DNA of 64,000 nucleotides. Origin: Usitatibacter rugosus (GTDB taxonomy: Bacteria > Pseudomonadota > Gammaproteobacteria > Burkholderiales > Usitatibacteraceae). Below are positions 28,029-36,596 of the stretch, piece after piece. Both the position numbers and the translations under genes were made by a program. The stretch spans positions 2,697,419 through 2,761,418 of the forward strand of contig NZ_CP053069.1 of the NCBI RefSeq assembly GCF_013003965.1, given 5' to 3'. Below the pieces are notes generated by a model. It searched no databases. It saw nothing but the letters and a program-made list of their open reading frames with translations, and was not told the DNA's origin. The first letter of the stretch is position 1; every line of letters starts with the position of its first letter.

Positions 28029-29215
28029 CTGCGCTTCAGCAGCAGGCCCTTCAGGTACTCGCCTTCGGGGAAGTGGATCGAGGCCGGATGGTCCGGCGAG
28101 GCGCCGAGCCGCCGCTCGATCACGAGGTCCGCCCTCGCATCGGCCGCCGCACCCGCGACGATCTTCTGGAAGAGATCCGCCGACACTGCCCCCGAGCACG
28201 AGAACGTGAGCAAGTGGCCGCCGGGCGCGAGCATCTTCATCGCCCAGAGGTTGATGTCCTTGTAGGCGCGCGCGGCCTTCTCCACGTGCTTCTCGGTCGG
28301 CGCGAACTTCGGCGGGTCGAGCACGATGAGGTCGAAGTGCTTGCCCTGGTCGCGAAGCTTCCTCAGGTACGCGAACACGTCTTCGGCCAGCCACTCGGCC
28401 TTCGACTCGTCGAGGCCGTTCAGCTTGAGGTTGCGCCGCGCGAGGTCGAGCGCCTCGTGGGACGTGTCCAGCGAGAGGACGTGCTTCGCCCCACCCTTCA
28501 GCGCCGAGAGCGTGAAGCCGCCGGTGTAGCAGAAGGCGTTCAGCACGGTCGCGTCCTTCGCGAGCAGCCCGGCCAATGCGCGGTTCTCGCGTTGGTCGAG
28601 GAAGAAGCCGGTCTTCTGGCCGTGCACGACGTCCACGTCGTAGCGGATCCCGTCCTCGGTGATGGGGACCGGGCCCTTTACCTGCCCGATGAGCTCGGCA
28701 TTGCGCGGCGTCAGTCCTTCGAGCTCGCGCACTTCGGCGTCGGATCGCTCGTAGACCGCCTTCGCGCCCGTGATCTCGGCCAGCGCCTTCGGCCAGAAGT
28801 CGCGCCACTTCTCGGCGCCCGCGGACAGGATCTGCAGGACGATCGTGTCGCCGTACTGGTCGGCGATCACACCCGGGAGCCCATCGGACTCCGAATGCAC
28901 CAGGCGGCAGGCGTTGCTTTGCTCCAAGCCCCAGCGGCGGCGCGCGACCGCCTCTTCCAGGCGCTTGCGCATGAAGCCGGCATCGACGCTGTCCTTCGGA
29001 TCGAACGACCACGCGCGGGCGCGGATCTGCGAGGTCGGCGAATACGCCGCGGTCGCGAGAAAGGCCCCGTCGGACGAGGTGACGGTGATGGTCTCGCCCG
29101 ACGCCGGCTCGTGCTCGACACGGTCCACCGCGCCCGAGAAGACCCAGGGATGGCGGTGCTTGAGGGATTTTTCGCGGCCGGGCTTCAGGACCAGGCGCGG
29201 AGACACTTGCTTCAT
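28025..29215 (-). CDS. rlmI: 23S rRNA (cytosine-1962-C5)-methyltransferase RlmI-like
   Basis: A 396-residue SAM-dependent methyltransferase. It has a PUA-like N-terminus (LKPGREKSLKHRHPWVFSGA), the RlmI mid-domain DGLPGVIADQYGDTIVLQ and GQKTGFFLDQRENR, then the Rossmann methyltransferase core VLNAFCYTGGFTLSAL and FDLIVLDPPKFAPT. It modifies one 23S rRNA cytosine. The start could also be an ATG 30 bases further up. Confidence 0.88.
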   Translation of the reverse strand: MKQVSPRLVLKPGREKSLKHRHPWVFSGAVDRVEHEPASGETITVTSSDGAFLATAAYSPTSQIRARAWSFDPKDSVDAGFMRKRLEEAVARRRWGLEQSNACRLVHSESDGLPGVIADQYGDTIVLQILSAGAEKWRDFWPKALAEITGAKAVYERSDAEVRELEGLTPRNAELIGQVKGPVPITEDGIRYDVDVVHGQKTGFFLDQRENRALAGLLAKDATVLNAFCYTGGFTLSALKGGAKHVLSLDTSHEALDLARRNLKLNGLDESKAEWLAEDVFAYLRKLRDQGKHFDLIVLDPPKFAPTEKHVEKAARAYKDINLWAMKMLAPGGHLLTFSCSGAVSADLFQKIVAGAAADARADLVIERRLGASPDHPASIHFPEGEYLKGLLLKRS

Positions 29216-29263
29216 GGAAGGGGGCGCGGCAGGATGGACCGGCATCTTATCCGAAAGCGACGC

Positions 29264-29800
29264 ATGGAAACGAGGCTGGACAGGCACATCGTGGTGAAGG
29301 TAGGCGACATCACGCAGGAAGACGTGGACGCGATCGTGAACGCCGCGAACCCGTCGTTGATGGGCGGAGGGGGCGTCGACGGCGCCATCCACCGCGCGGG
29401 CGGCCCGGACATCGTGGCCGAATGCCGGCAGATCCGGAAGACGTACCCCGACGGGCTGCCGACGGGCGAGGCGGCGATCACCACCGCCGGAAAGCTGATC
29501 GCGCTGCACGTCGTCCACACCGTGGGACCGATCTACGGCGACAACGAGGACAACGATGCGGCGCTGCTGGCCGCGTGCTACGTGAATTCGATCGCGATTG
29601 CCGCGCGGTCGGGGTCGACCTCCATCGCCTTCCCCGCCATCTCGACCGGCGTATACGGCTACCCGAGGGAAGAGGCGGCACCCATCGCGGTGAAGGCGAT
29701 CCGCGAGGCCGTGAGGCGCCACCCGACAATGACCGAAGTGCGGCTGGTGTTCTTCTCGGAGGACGACGCGAAGGCCTTCCTCGAAGCCGCGCGCGCCTAG
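29264..29800 (+). CDS. Macro-domain ADP-ribose hydrolase (YmdB/MacroD type)
   Basis: A 178-residue single macro domain. Conserved motifs: VKVGDITQEDVDAIVNAANPSLMGGGGVDGAIH (quoted in part), LPTGEAAITTAGKL, HTVGPIYGDN and IAFPAISTGVYGYP, the last lining the ADP-ribose site. Such proteins remove ADP-ribose from acetyl-ADP-ribose or modified targets. No ADP-ribosyltransferase or toxin gene is adjacent, so a housekeeping role is more likely than an antitoxin role. The stop is shared through CTAG with the convergent gene. Confidence 0.9.
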   Translation: METRLDRHIVVKVGDITQEDVDAIVNAANPSLMGGGGVDGAIHRAGGPDIVAECRQIRKTYPDGLPTGEAAITTAGKLIALHVVHTVGPIYGDNEDNDAALLAACYVNSIAIAARSGSTSIAFPAISTGVYGYPREEAAPIAVKAIREAVRRHPTMTEVRLVFFSEDDAKAFLEAARA

Positions 29801-30204
29801 CGGCCGGCGGGCTTTCCCGAGAGGTTGAAGTCGCCGCTGCGCACGCAGCAGTTGAACTTGCGCTTGCAGGGATCGAGGCACATCCAGCGCGTGCCGTCGT
29901 TGCCCGGGAACTCGATCACCGTCTCGCCCTTCAGCGCATCGCTGAAGCGCTCCCAGCGCGGCTTCTCCGGCGGGGCGAGATCCTCGGGGTCCGCCTCCAC
30001 CGTGAGCTTCTCGACGAAGACCGCGCCCAGCGGAGCGCGCAGCTCCGTGGCCGTGCCCGCGAGCGCCTTCGAGCGTTCGCGCAGGCGTGCCTTTTCCTCG
30101 GCCACGCATTGCGCTTCCGTCCGGAGATTGCGGCAGGGAGGATCGGCGAGCTGGGCCATCGCGGCCGGGGTGAGCGCGATCAACAGCGCGAGGACGAATC
30201 GCAA
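29797..30204 (-). CDS. Small exported protein of unknown function
   Basis: About 135 residues, with a signal peptide (LRFVLALLIALTPAAMAQ) and six cysteines in the mature part (CRNLRTEAQC, MCLDPCKRKFNCC), suggesting disulfides in the periplasm. No family recognised. The start is probably TTG at 30204, with AGGCGA about 11 bases before it; no ATG fits the signal peptide. It lies 17 bases after the cyclase gene, so it is third in the relA-cyclase operon. Confidence 0.6.
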   Translation of the reverse strand: MRFVLALLIALTPAAMAQLADPPCRNLRTEAQCVAEEKARLRERSKALAGTATELRAPLGAVFVEKLTVEADPEDLAPPEKPRWERFSDALKGETVIEFPGNDGTRWMCLDPCKRKFNCCVRSGDFNLSGKPAGR

Positions 30205-30221
30205 GCGGTCGTTCGCCTCGC

Positions 30222-31460
30222 CTAGGAGAGCGCCGGCTCGAGCGCGCCGGTCTTCCACCCGCGCAGCTTGCCGACGTTCTTCAGCTCCACCGGGTCGATC
30301 TCCGCGAACGTGGCCCGGGAAGCCTCGTCGAGCTGGCGATGGAAGTTGTTGGTGGCCACGATCTCGCCCGCGCCCGCGGTGGACATCAGGCGCGCGGCCA
30401 CGTTGATGCAATCGCCCACGACGCCCATGTGCGTGCGGCTGAACGGCCGCAGCGAGACGATCTGCACGTTGCCCGACGAGATGCCGACATGCAGTCCCGC
30501 CGAGGGCTGCACGCGGTCCAGCCGGCGTTGCCAATGATGCGAGACGGAGTTGCCGATCGCGAGCAGCCCGCGCGCGGCATCCATGGCCTGGCGCGCCGAG
30601 CGATCCGGATCGCCATGCAAACCGAAGAGGCCCACGACCTCGTCACCCACGAACTGGTAGAGCATGCCGCCCGCGTTGATGATCTGGTAGCGCGCCTTCG
30701 AATAGAACGACGTGAGGCTGTCGCGGACGATCGCGGGGTCGGGGGAATCGCGCACGTAGCTGGAGAAGCTGCACAGGTCGCCCAGGACGACCGTCACGTT
30801 CTCGTAGAGGCCGGGGGGCAGGATCTCGCGCGGGCCGAGGCCCCGCTCCTCGCGAAGCTGCCGCAGGCGCCAGTAGCCGAAGTGCCACATGAGCTCGGAC
30901 TTGAGCGGGTCGTGCTCGTAGTCCTCCATGCCGCCGCCGAAGGCGTGGAAGCCCTTCGCCTTGTCGATCGCGTGGCGAAGGTCCAGCAGGTTCTCCGGCG
31001 TCATCGCCGGGATGGCGACGGGGAACGCGTCGTTCAACCGGTCGAGCAGGGCCTCGTCGTCCCAGATCTCGACACGCAGCCCCGAGCGGACGACTTTCGA
31101 AAGCGCCACGCAAAGCTCGTCGGGGTGGATGCGGCCCTTCAGGTCCACGACCACGATCACCGCCTCGGCGTCGGCCGTCGCGGGCGAGACGTTTCCGTAC
31201 TTGCGCTTCAGGTGCGCGAGCAGCATGTTCTCGTCGTAGCCGTACTTCACCTCGACGAAGTACGGGCGATGGCCCGGGGCCATGACGCGGATGTCGGCAT
31301 AGCCCGCCCCGCCGCCCAGCGGGTACTCGCGGTCGATGCGCACCATCTCCGGCTTCACGTTCTCGCGCTTCACGTGCTCGAAGCGGCAGAGGTCGCAGCA
31401 CAGCTCCTCCAGCATGAGGCGAAGCTGGAGGGTCGGCGAATCGGTGACCACGGCCATCAT
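30222..31460 (-). CDS. Class III nucleotidyl cyclase with N-terminal PD-(D/E)XK-like domain
   Basis: A 412-residue protein. The C-terminal part (about 220-405) is a class III cyclase homology domain. Metal Asp residues are D228 (VVLGDLCSFSS) and D273 (QFVGDEVVGLFG). The catalytic Asn/Arg pair is N353/R357 (CINVAARL). At the positions that read the purine, Gln269 stands where Lys is usual and His344 where Asp is usual, so it may not be an ordinary adenylyl cyclase. The N-terminal part has D56, E70 and K72 (YADIRVM...FVEVKYG), a PD-(D/E)XK-type pattern. The start overlaps the relA stop by one base (TGATG). Confidence 0.78.
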   Translation of the reverse strand: MMAVVTDSPTLQLRLMLEELCCDLCRFEHVKRENVKPEMVRIDREYPLGGGAGYADIRVMAPGHRPYFVEVKYGYDENMLLAHLKRKYGNVSPATADAEAVIVVVDLKGRIHPDELCVALSKVVRSGLRVEIWDDEALLDRLNDAFPVAIPAMTPENLLDLRHAIDKAKGFHAFGGGMEDYEHDPLKSELMWHFGYWRLRQLREERGLGPREILPPGLYENVTVVLGDLCSFSSYVRDSPDPAIVRDSLTSFYSKARYQIINAGGMLYQFVGDEVVGLFGLHGDPDRSARQAMDAARGLLAIGNSVSHHWQRRLDRVQPSAGLHVGISSGNVQIVSLRPFSRTHMGVVGDCINVAARLMSTAGAGEIVATNNFHRQLDEASRATFAEIDPVELKNVGKLRGWKTGALEPALS

Positions 31461-33598
31461 CAGGTCCTCCGCACCGTGTCGACGCCGGGCACGTCCTTCA
31501 CCTGGCGGAGCACGCGCAGGATGCCGTCCCCGTCCTGGACCTGCAGCGTGAAGCGCATGAAGGCATGCACGCCGCGGGACAGCGTGTTCACCGCCGTCAC
31601 GTTGATGCGCTCGCGGGAGATCGCTTCCGAGATGTCGCGCAGCAGCCCCTGCCTATCCATCGCCACGACCTCGATCTCCGCGGAGAACGGCGCGTCGCCG
31701 GTCTTGCCCCAGTCCGCGGGCATGAGGCGGTCCTTCTGGTCCTCGCGAAGGATGGTGATGTTGGCGCAGTCGGAACGGTGGACCATCACGCCTCGTGTGC
31801 GCGTGATGAAGCCGATGATCGGATCGGGCGGCACGGGGCGGCAGCACTTCGCGACCATGGTCGCGATGTTGTTCACGCCGAGCACGAGCACGCCCGAGGA
31901 CGAACCCTTGTGCTTCGGCTCCGGTGTCACCGCGATCGGCGCTTCCGGGGCGGCGGGCGCCTCGCCACGCACCGCGATCTCGATCTGCCGGGAGGTCACC
32001 TCGTTGCGCCCCAGGGCAGCGAGGAATTCCTCCAGCTTGTTGAAGCCGCACTTGGTGGCGAGGCGGTCGTGGTTCTCGCTCGTGGCGCCGAGGCGCTGCA
32101 GCTCCTTGTCGAGCATCGTGCGGCCGTGGCCGACGTCCTGCTCGAAGTCCTCGTGGCGGAACCATTGGCGCGCCTTCGCGAGCGCGCGCGGGCTCGCGAG
32201 ATAGCCGAGCTGCGGCGACAGCCAGTCGCGCGACGGCCCGCCCTGCTTCACGGACATGATCTCCACGCGCTGCGCGTTCTGCAGCTTGTAGTCGAGCGGG
32301 ACCATCGAACCGTCCACCTTGGCACCCCGGCAGCGGTGGCCGAGATCCGTGTGCACGTGGTACGCGAAGTCGATCGGCGTCGAGCCCTTGGGGAGATCCA
32401 CGACCTTGCCCTGCGGGGTCAGCACGTAGATCGTGTCTTCGAACAGGCCCTGCTTCGCCTCGTTCACGGTGCTGTCGCCCAGCAACTCCATCTTCCACGC
32501 GAGCACCTGGCGCAGCCACGCGATCTTGGAATCGAACTTCTTGTCGGACTTGCCGCCTTCCTTGTAGCGCCAGTGCGCGGCGACGCCGTGCTCGGAATGC
32601 TGGTGCATCTCGTCCGTGCGAATCTGCACTTCGAGCGTCCGGCCTTCCGGGCCGACGACCGCGGTGTGCAGCGAGCGGTAGGCATTGGCCTTCGGGTGGG
32701 CGATGTAGTCGTCGAACTCGCCCTCGATCGGAACCCACAGGTCGTGCACGATCCCGAGCACCGTGTAGCACTCGCGCACGTTCTTCACGATCACGCGCAC
32801 GGCGCGGATGTCGTAGAGCTTCTCGAACGACACGCTCTTGCCGTGCATCTTTCGCCAGATCGAGTAGATGTGCTTCGGCCGGCCCTGCAGGGCGCTGCCT
32901 TCGATGCCGGCGGACGCGAGCTCCGACTTGAGCGTCCCGATCACGCGCTGGATGTAGGCCTCGCGGTCGTAGCGCTTCTCGTCGAGGAGCTGCGCGATCT
33001 GCTTGTAGACGTCGGGCTCGGTGTAGCGGAAGGCGTAGTCCTCCAGCTCCCACTTCATCTCCGAGACGCCCAACCGGTTTGCCAGGGGCGCGAACAGCTC
33101 GAGCGTCTGCCGGCCGGCCGCGCGGCGCACCGCTTCGTCCGACTTGGTGATGTTCCGCAGGTACACGACGCGCTCGGCGAGCTTCACCAGCACCACGCGC
33201 ACGTCCTCGGCGATGGCGAGCAGCATCTTGCGCAGCTGCTCCACGTCCACGCCGGAAGCATTGAGGGTTTCGATGCGGCCGGCGCGCGAAAGCCCTTTCA
33301 GCAGCACCGCCAATTCGGCGCCGAAGTTCTGCTGGATGGCATCCAGGTCCAGGTCGGGCTCCGGAATCGCCTGGCTGATGAGGGCGGCCGTGACCGTCTC
33401 CGGATCGGCGCCCTGGAGCAGCAGCAGGCGGGCCACGGCCAGCGCCCGGTCGAAGGCGGCCGTGCGGCCGGTGGCCCGGCAGGCCCCTTGCGCGAACTGG
33501 AGCGCCCGCACCGGCACCTCGGCCAGGGTGTCGCCATAGGTGGCGCGCACTTCCTGCTGGAAAAGGTCGGCCTCCGTGGCGGCGGTGGAAGTCAGCAT
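31460..33598 (-). CDS. relA: (p)ppGpp synthetase RelA
   Basis: A 712-residue stringent-response enzyme. The N-terminal HD hydrolase domain is degenerate: no HD pair, ERVVYLRNI where hydrolases have DRLHNMRT. The synthetase domain has GRPKHIYSIWRKM and the motif EGEFDDYIAHPKANAYRSLH, whose ExDD is the RelA-type signature rather than the RxKD of SpoT. TGS (GKVVDLPKGSTPIDFAYHVH), Zn-finger (AKCCRPVPPDPIIGFIT) and ACT domains follow. It is therefore probably a synthetase only. It is first gene of the operon with the cyclase. Confidence 0.93.
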   Translation of the reverse strand: MLTSTAATEADLFQQEVRATYGDTLAEVPVRALQFAQGACRATGRTAAFDRALAVARLLLLQGADPETVTAALISQAIPEPDLDLDAIQQNFGAELAVLLKGLSRAGRIETLNASGVDVEQLRKMLLAIAEDVRVVLVKLAERVVYLRNITKSDEAVRRAAGRQTLELFAPLANRLGVSEMKWELEDYAFRYTEPDVYKQIAQLLDEKRYDREAYIQRVIGTLKSELASAGIEGSALQGRPKHIYSIWRKMHGKSVSFEKLYDIRAVRVIVKNVRECYTVLGIVHDLWVPIEGEFDDYIAHPKANAYRSLHTAVVGPEGRTLEVQIRTDEMHQHSEHGVAAHWRYKEGGKSDKKFDSKIAWLRQVLAWKMELLGDSTVNEAKQGLFEDTIYVLTPQGKVVDLPKGSTPIDFAYHVHTDLGHRCRGAKVDGSMVPLDYKLQNAQRVEIMSVKQGGPSRDWLSPQLGYLASPRALAKARQWFRHEDFEQDVGHGRTMLDKELQRLGATSENHDRLATKCGFNKLEEFLAALGRNEVTSRQIEIAVRGEAPAAPEAPIAVTPEPKHKGSSSGVLVLGVNNIATMVAKCCRPVPPDPIIGFITRTRGVMVHRSDCANITILREDQKDRLMPADWGKTGDAPFSAEIEVVAMDRQGLLRDISEAISRERINVTAVNTLSRGVHAFMRFTLQVQDGDGILRVLRQVKDVPGVDTVRRT

Positions 33599-33697
33599 CC
33601 GGCCATCTTATCGTGGCCCGGGCCGGATCCCGACCTAGGGAATTTTCGGCACTTCGGGCCGGGAATCCTCGTGGGCGGGAAGGACCGGGGGCGCCCC

Positions 33698-33904
33698 ATG
33701 ATGGCCTCCGTGAGTTCGCCGAAAACCGACCCCGACCCGATGCCCCCATCCGCCCCTGCTCCGAATGAGTGCACGGACCGCGCCGGGCGCCTCGCCGCGG
33801 TGAAATTCGTCGGCCTGTCGCGGCCGGAGCCCGCTCCGCAGCCGCCCCCGCGCGACAGCCTCCTTACCCGCTTCGTCGACCTGCTGGCGGTGGCGCGCCG
33901 CTAG
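33698..33904 (+). CDS. Small proline-rich hypothetical protein
   Basis: A possible 68-residue protein divergent from relA. The N-terminal half is low-complexity and proline-rich. The C-terminus (RDSLLTRFVDLLAVARR) could form an amphipathic helix. An AAGGACCGGGGG stretch lies upstream, and a terminator-like hairpin follows the stop. No family recognised; it could be spurious in this GC-rich DNA. Confidence 0.35.
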   Translation: MMASVSSPKTDPDPMPPSAPAPNECTDRAGRLAAVKFVGLSRPEPAPQPPPRDSLLTRFVDLLAVARR

Positions 33905-33925
33905 CGGGACGAAGACGCGGTTTTA

Positions 33926-33950
33926 GCCGGTCCCTTCCCCGGGGACCGGC
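33926..33950 (+). terminator. Terminator-like hairpin before the Anbu cluster
   Basis: GCCGGTCC and GGACCGGC form an 8-bp GC-rich stem with a 9-base loop, followed by GCTTTCCCTT. It would separate the small upstream ORF from the ATP-grasp gene. Confidence 0.5.
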
Positions 33951-34003
33951 GCTTTCCCTTGGGGTGCTATCCTCGTGGCACGCGGCTTGCTCATTGCACC
34001 AAC

Positions 34004-35419
34004 ATGGCGCCCCCGGTCTATTTCAACGAGATGTACGACGGCGGCCGCTCGGTCCGCCCGCACTACGCGGCTTTTGCCGAATGGCTTCGCGACACGCCGC
34101 CCGAGCGCATCGCGCAGAACCGCCACGCCGCCGACCTCCTCTTCCACCGCGTCGGCATCACGTTCGCCGTCTATGGCGAGGCCTCCGGCACCGAGCGCCT
34201 GATCCCGTTCGACATCGTCCCGCACGTGATCCCCGGCGCGGACTGGGACATGCTCTCGCGAGGCCTCGCGCAGCGCGTCACGGCGCTGAACCGCTTCCTC
34301 CACGACGTCTATCACGACCAGGAGATCCTCGGCGCGGGCCTGATCCCGTACGAGCAGATCCAGAGCAACCCGCAGTTCCGCCCGGAGATGATCGGGGTGG
34401 ACGTCCCCGGCGGCGTGTATGCGCACGTGGCGGGCGTGGACATCGTCCGCAACAACGACGGCAAGTACTACGTCCTCGAGGACAACCTGCGCACGCCCTC
34501 GGGCGTCTCGTACATGCTCGAGAACCGCAAGATGATGATGCGGCTCTTCCCCGAGCTGTTCGCGCAGCAGTCGATCCGGCCGGTGGATCACTATCCCGAC
34601 CTGCTGCTGGAAACGCTGCGCGAGCTCTCGCCGCAGGGCGCCGAGAACCCGACCATCGTCCTGCTCACGCCGGGCCACTTCAACAGCGCCTACTTCGAGC
34701 ACGCCTTCCTCGCCCAGCAGATGGGCATCGAGCTGGTCGAAGGGCAGGATCTCTTCGTCCAGAACAGCACCGTGTTCATGCGCACCACGCAGGGCCCGCA
34801 ACGCGTGGACGTGATCTACCGGCGCATCGACGACGACTTCCTCGACCCGCAGGCCTTCCGCCCCGATTCGATGCTCGGCGTGCCGGGGTTGCTGCAGGCC
34901 TACCGCGCCGGCCGCGTGACGCTCGCCAACGCCATCGGCACCGGCGTGGCCGACGACAAGTCGATGTATCCGTACGTCCCCGAGATGATCCGCTTCTACC
35001 TCGGCGAGGAACCGATCCTGAACAACGTGCCGACCTACGTGCTGAAGAAGCCGGACGACCTCCAGTACGTGCTCGACAACCTGGCCGAGCTGGTCGTGAA
35101 GGAAGCGCAAGGCTCGGGCGGCTACGGAATGCTGGTGGGGCCCACGGCGAGCCGCGAGGAGCGCGAGCGGTACCGCCAGCGCATCCTCGATTCCCCCGAG
35201 CGCTTCATCGCCCAGCCCACGCTTTCCCTCTCGGTGGTGCCCACGTTCGTCGGCACCGACCTCGGCGACCGCCACATCGACCTGCGCCCCTATGTGCTCA
35301 CCGGCAGCAGCACGCGCTTCGTGCCCGGCGGCCTCACGCGCGTGGCGCTGCGCGAGGGGTCTCTGGTGGTGAATTCGTCGCAAGGTGGGGGAGTGAAGGA
35401 CACATGGGTCGTCGATTGA
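34004..35419 (+). CDS. Circularly permuted ATP-grasp protein of the Anbu cluster
   Basis: A 471-residue CP_ATPgrasp family protein (DUF404/DUF407 type). It starts with FNEMYDGGRSVRPHYAAFAEWL and contains YYVLEDNLRTPSGVSYMLENR, FNSAYFEHAFLAQQMGIELVEG and VVKEAQGSGGYGMLVGP (nucleotide-binding Gly-rich loop). ATP-grasp enzymes form amide or thioester bonds. This subfamily is predicted to make or modify a peptide together with the alpha-E, transglutaminase and Anbu proteins encoded next to it. The start is the ATG at 34004; a TTG 45 bases upstream is less likely. Confidence 0.88.
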   Translation: MAPPVYFNEMYDGGRSVRPHYAAFAEWLRDTPPERIAQNRHAADLLFHRVGITFAVYGEASGTERLIPFDIVPHVIPGADWDMLSRGLAQRVTALNRFLHDVYHDQEILGAGLIPYEQIQSNPQFRPEMIGVDVPGGVYAHVAGVDIVRNNDGKYYVLEDNLRTPSGVSYMLENRKMMMRLFPELFAQQSIRPVDHYPDLLLETLRELSPQGAENPTIVLLTPGHFNSAYFEHAFLAQQMGIELVEGQDLFVQNSTVFMRTTQGPQRVDVIYRRIDDDFLDPQAFRPDSMLGVPGLLQAYRAGRVTLANAIGTGVADDKSMYPYVPEMIRFYLGEEPILNNVPTYVLKKPDDLQYVLDNLAELVVKEAQGSGGYGMLVGPTASREERERYRQRILDSPERFIAQPTLSLSVVPTFVGTDLGDRHIDLRPYVLTGSSTRFVPGGLTRVALREGSLVVNSSQGGGVKDTWVVD

Positions 35420-35446
35420 TGAATACGTTCACGACATGGCAGGCGT

Positions 35447-35601
35447 ACTTGGAACCGCCGATCCCCGCCGATAACCCCACGCCGATCTCCGCCGATGAAA
35501 CGTGTCGGGATCGTGGCTACGTTTCGCGCCGTCTTTCGCCATCATGTTTCTATCGGCGGGGATCGGCGGGCACTTATCGGCGGGGATCGGCGGTTCCAAG
35601 T
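35447..35601. repeat. Long palindromic repeat, CGCCGATCC family, between ATP-grasp and alpha-E genes
   Basis: The outer arms of 28 bases (35447-35474 and 35574-35601) match perfectly when inverted. A second pair of units (35480-35501 and 35546-35568) pairs with one or two mismatches. Each unit is a quasi-duplicated CGCCGATC-CCGCCGAT. The loop of about 45 bases is unique. It occupies the 217-base gap between two genes that normally abut. Confidence 0.9.
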
Positions 35602-35636
35602 GCGTCCGTCCCTTCAAGCGCGTCCCTACAGTGACT

Positions 35637-36587
35637 ATGCTCTCGAGAGTCGCCTCGAATCTCTACTGGATGAGCCGCTACGTCGAGCGGGCGGAGAACA
35701 CCGCGCGCGTGCTCGACGTCACCTGGCGCATGTCGCTGCTGGTGAAGGAGCCGCGCCTGCAGGACCAGGAATGGTTCGCGCCCCTCAACATCACCGGCAC
35801 CCTCTTCCCCTTCGCGGGCCGCCACAAGGTGGCGAATGCCCGCGAGGTGCTGCACTTCATGGCGCTCGATCCGGAGAATCCGTCGTCGATCTACGCCTGC
35901 GCCAAGTCGGCCCGCGAGAACGCTAGAGCCGTGCGCGGCTCGATCACCTCCGAGATGTGGGAAGTGCTGAACGGAACCTGGCTCGAGATCCAGCAGATGG
36001 ACGAGGACAAGATGCTGCAGCGCGGCACCTCGACCTTCTTCGACTGGGTGAAGGACCGGAGCCACCTGTTCCGCGGCGTGACCTTCGGCACCATGCGCAG
36101 GGACGATGCGTATCACTTCGCGCGCCTCGGCACGCACCTGGAGCGCGCCGACAACACCGCGCGCATCCTCGACGTGAAGTACCACGTGCTGCTGCCGAGC
36201 GTGAAGGAAGTCGGCGGCGCGGTGGACTACTACCAGTGGTCCGCGGTGCTGCGCTCGGTCTCGGCCTTCGAGGCGTACCGCAAGGTCTACCGCGACGCCG
36301 TCACGCCCATCAAGCTGGCCGAGCTGCTGATCCTGCGGCCCGATCTGCCGAGGAGCCTGCACTTCTGCGTGAAGCAGGCGTTCGAAACGCTCAACTACGT
36401 GAAGAACGACCAGTCGGAGGAGACGCTGCGCAAGGCCGGGCTCCTCCTCGCCTCGCTGCAGTACGGCAAGATTTCGGATATCTTCACCAAAGGCCTGCAC
36501 GAGTACCTCACGGCGTTCCTCCGATCCACGCAGGAGGTCTCGAACGGGGTGCAGAAGAGCTTCTTCGCCCCCATCCTGGTGGAGTAA
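35637..36587 (+). CDS. Alpha-E domain protein of the Anbu cluster
   Basis: A 316-residue all-helical protein of the alpha-E family (DUF403). It begins MLSRVASNLYWMSRYVERAENTAR, the family hallmark, and the same motif returns as FARLGTHLERADNTARILDVKYH in the middle, reflecting an internal duplication. Its biochemical role is unknown; it is consistently encoded with circularly permuted ATP-grasp and transglutaminase proteins. Confidence 0.9.
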   Translation: MLSRVASNLYWMSRYVERAENTARVLDVTWRMSLLVKEPRLQDQEWFAPLNITGTLFPFAGRHKVANAREVLHFMALDPENPSSIYACAKSARENARAVRGSITSEMWEVLNGTWLEIQQMDEDKMLQRGTSTFFDWVKDRSHLFRGVTFGTMRRDDAYHFARLGTHLERADNTARILDVKYHVLLPSVKEVGGAVDYYQWSAVLRSVSAFEAYRKVYRDAVTPIKLAELLILRPDLPRSLHFCVKQAFETLNYVKNDQSEETLRKAGLLLASLQYGKISDIFTKGLHEYLTAFLRSTQEVSNGVQKSFFAPILVE

Positions 36588-36596
36588 CAAGACCTC

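Noticed and set aside
29264..29800. Macro-domain protein as part of a DarTG-like toxin-antitoxin pair
   Set aside because: No ADP-ribosyltransferase gene is adjacent; neighbours are rRNA modification and relA operon genes.
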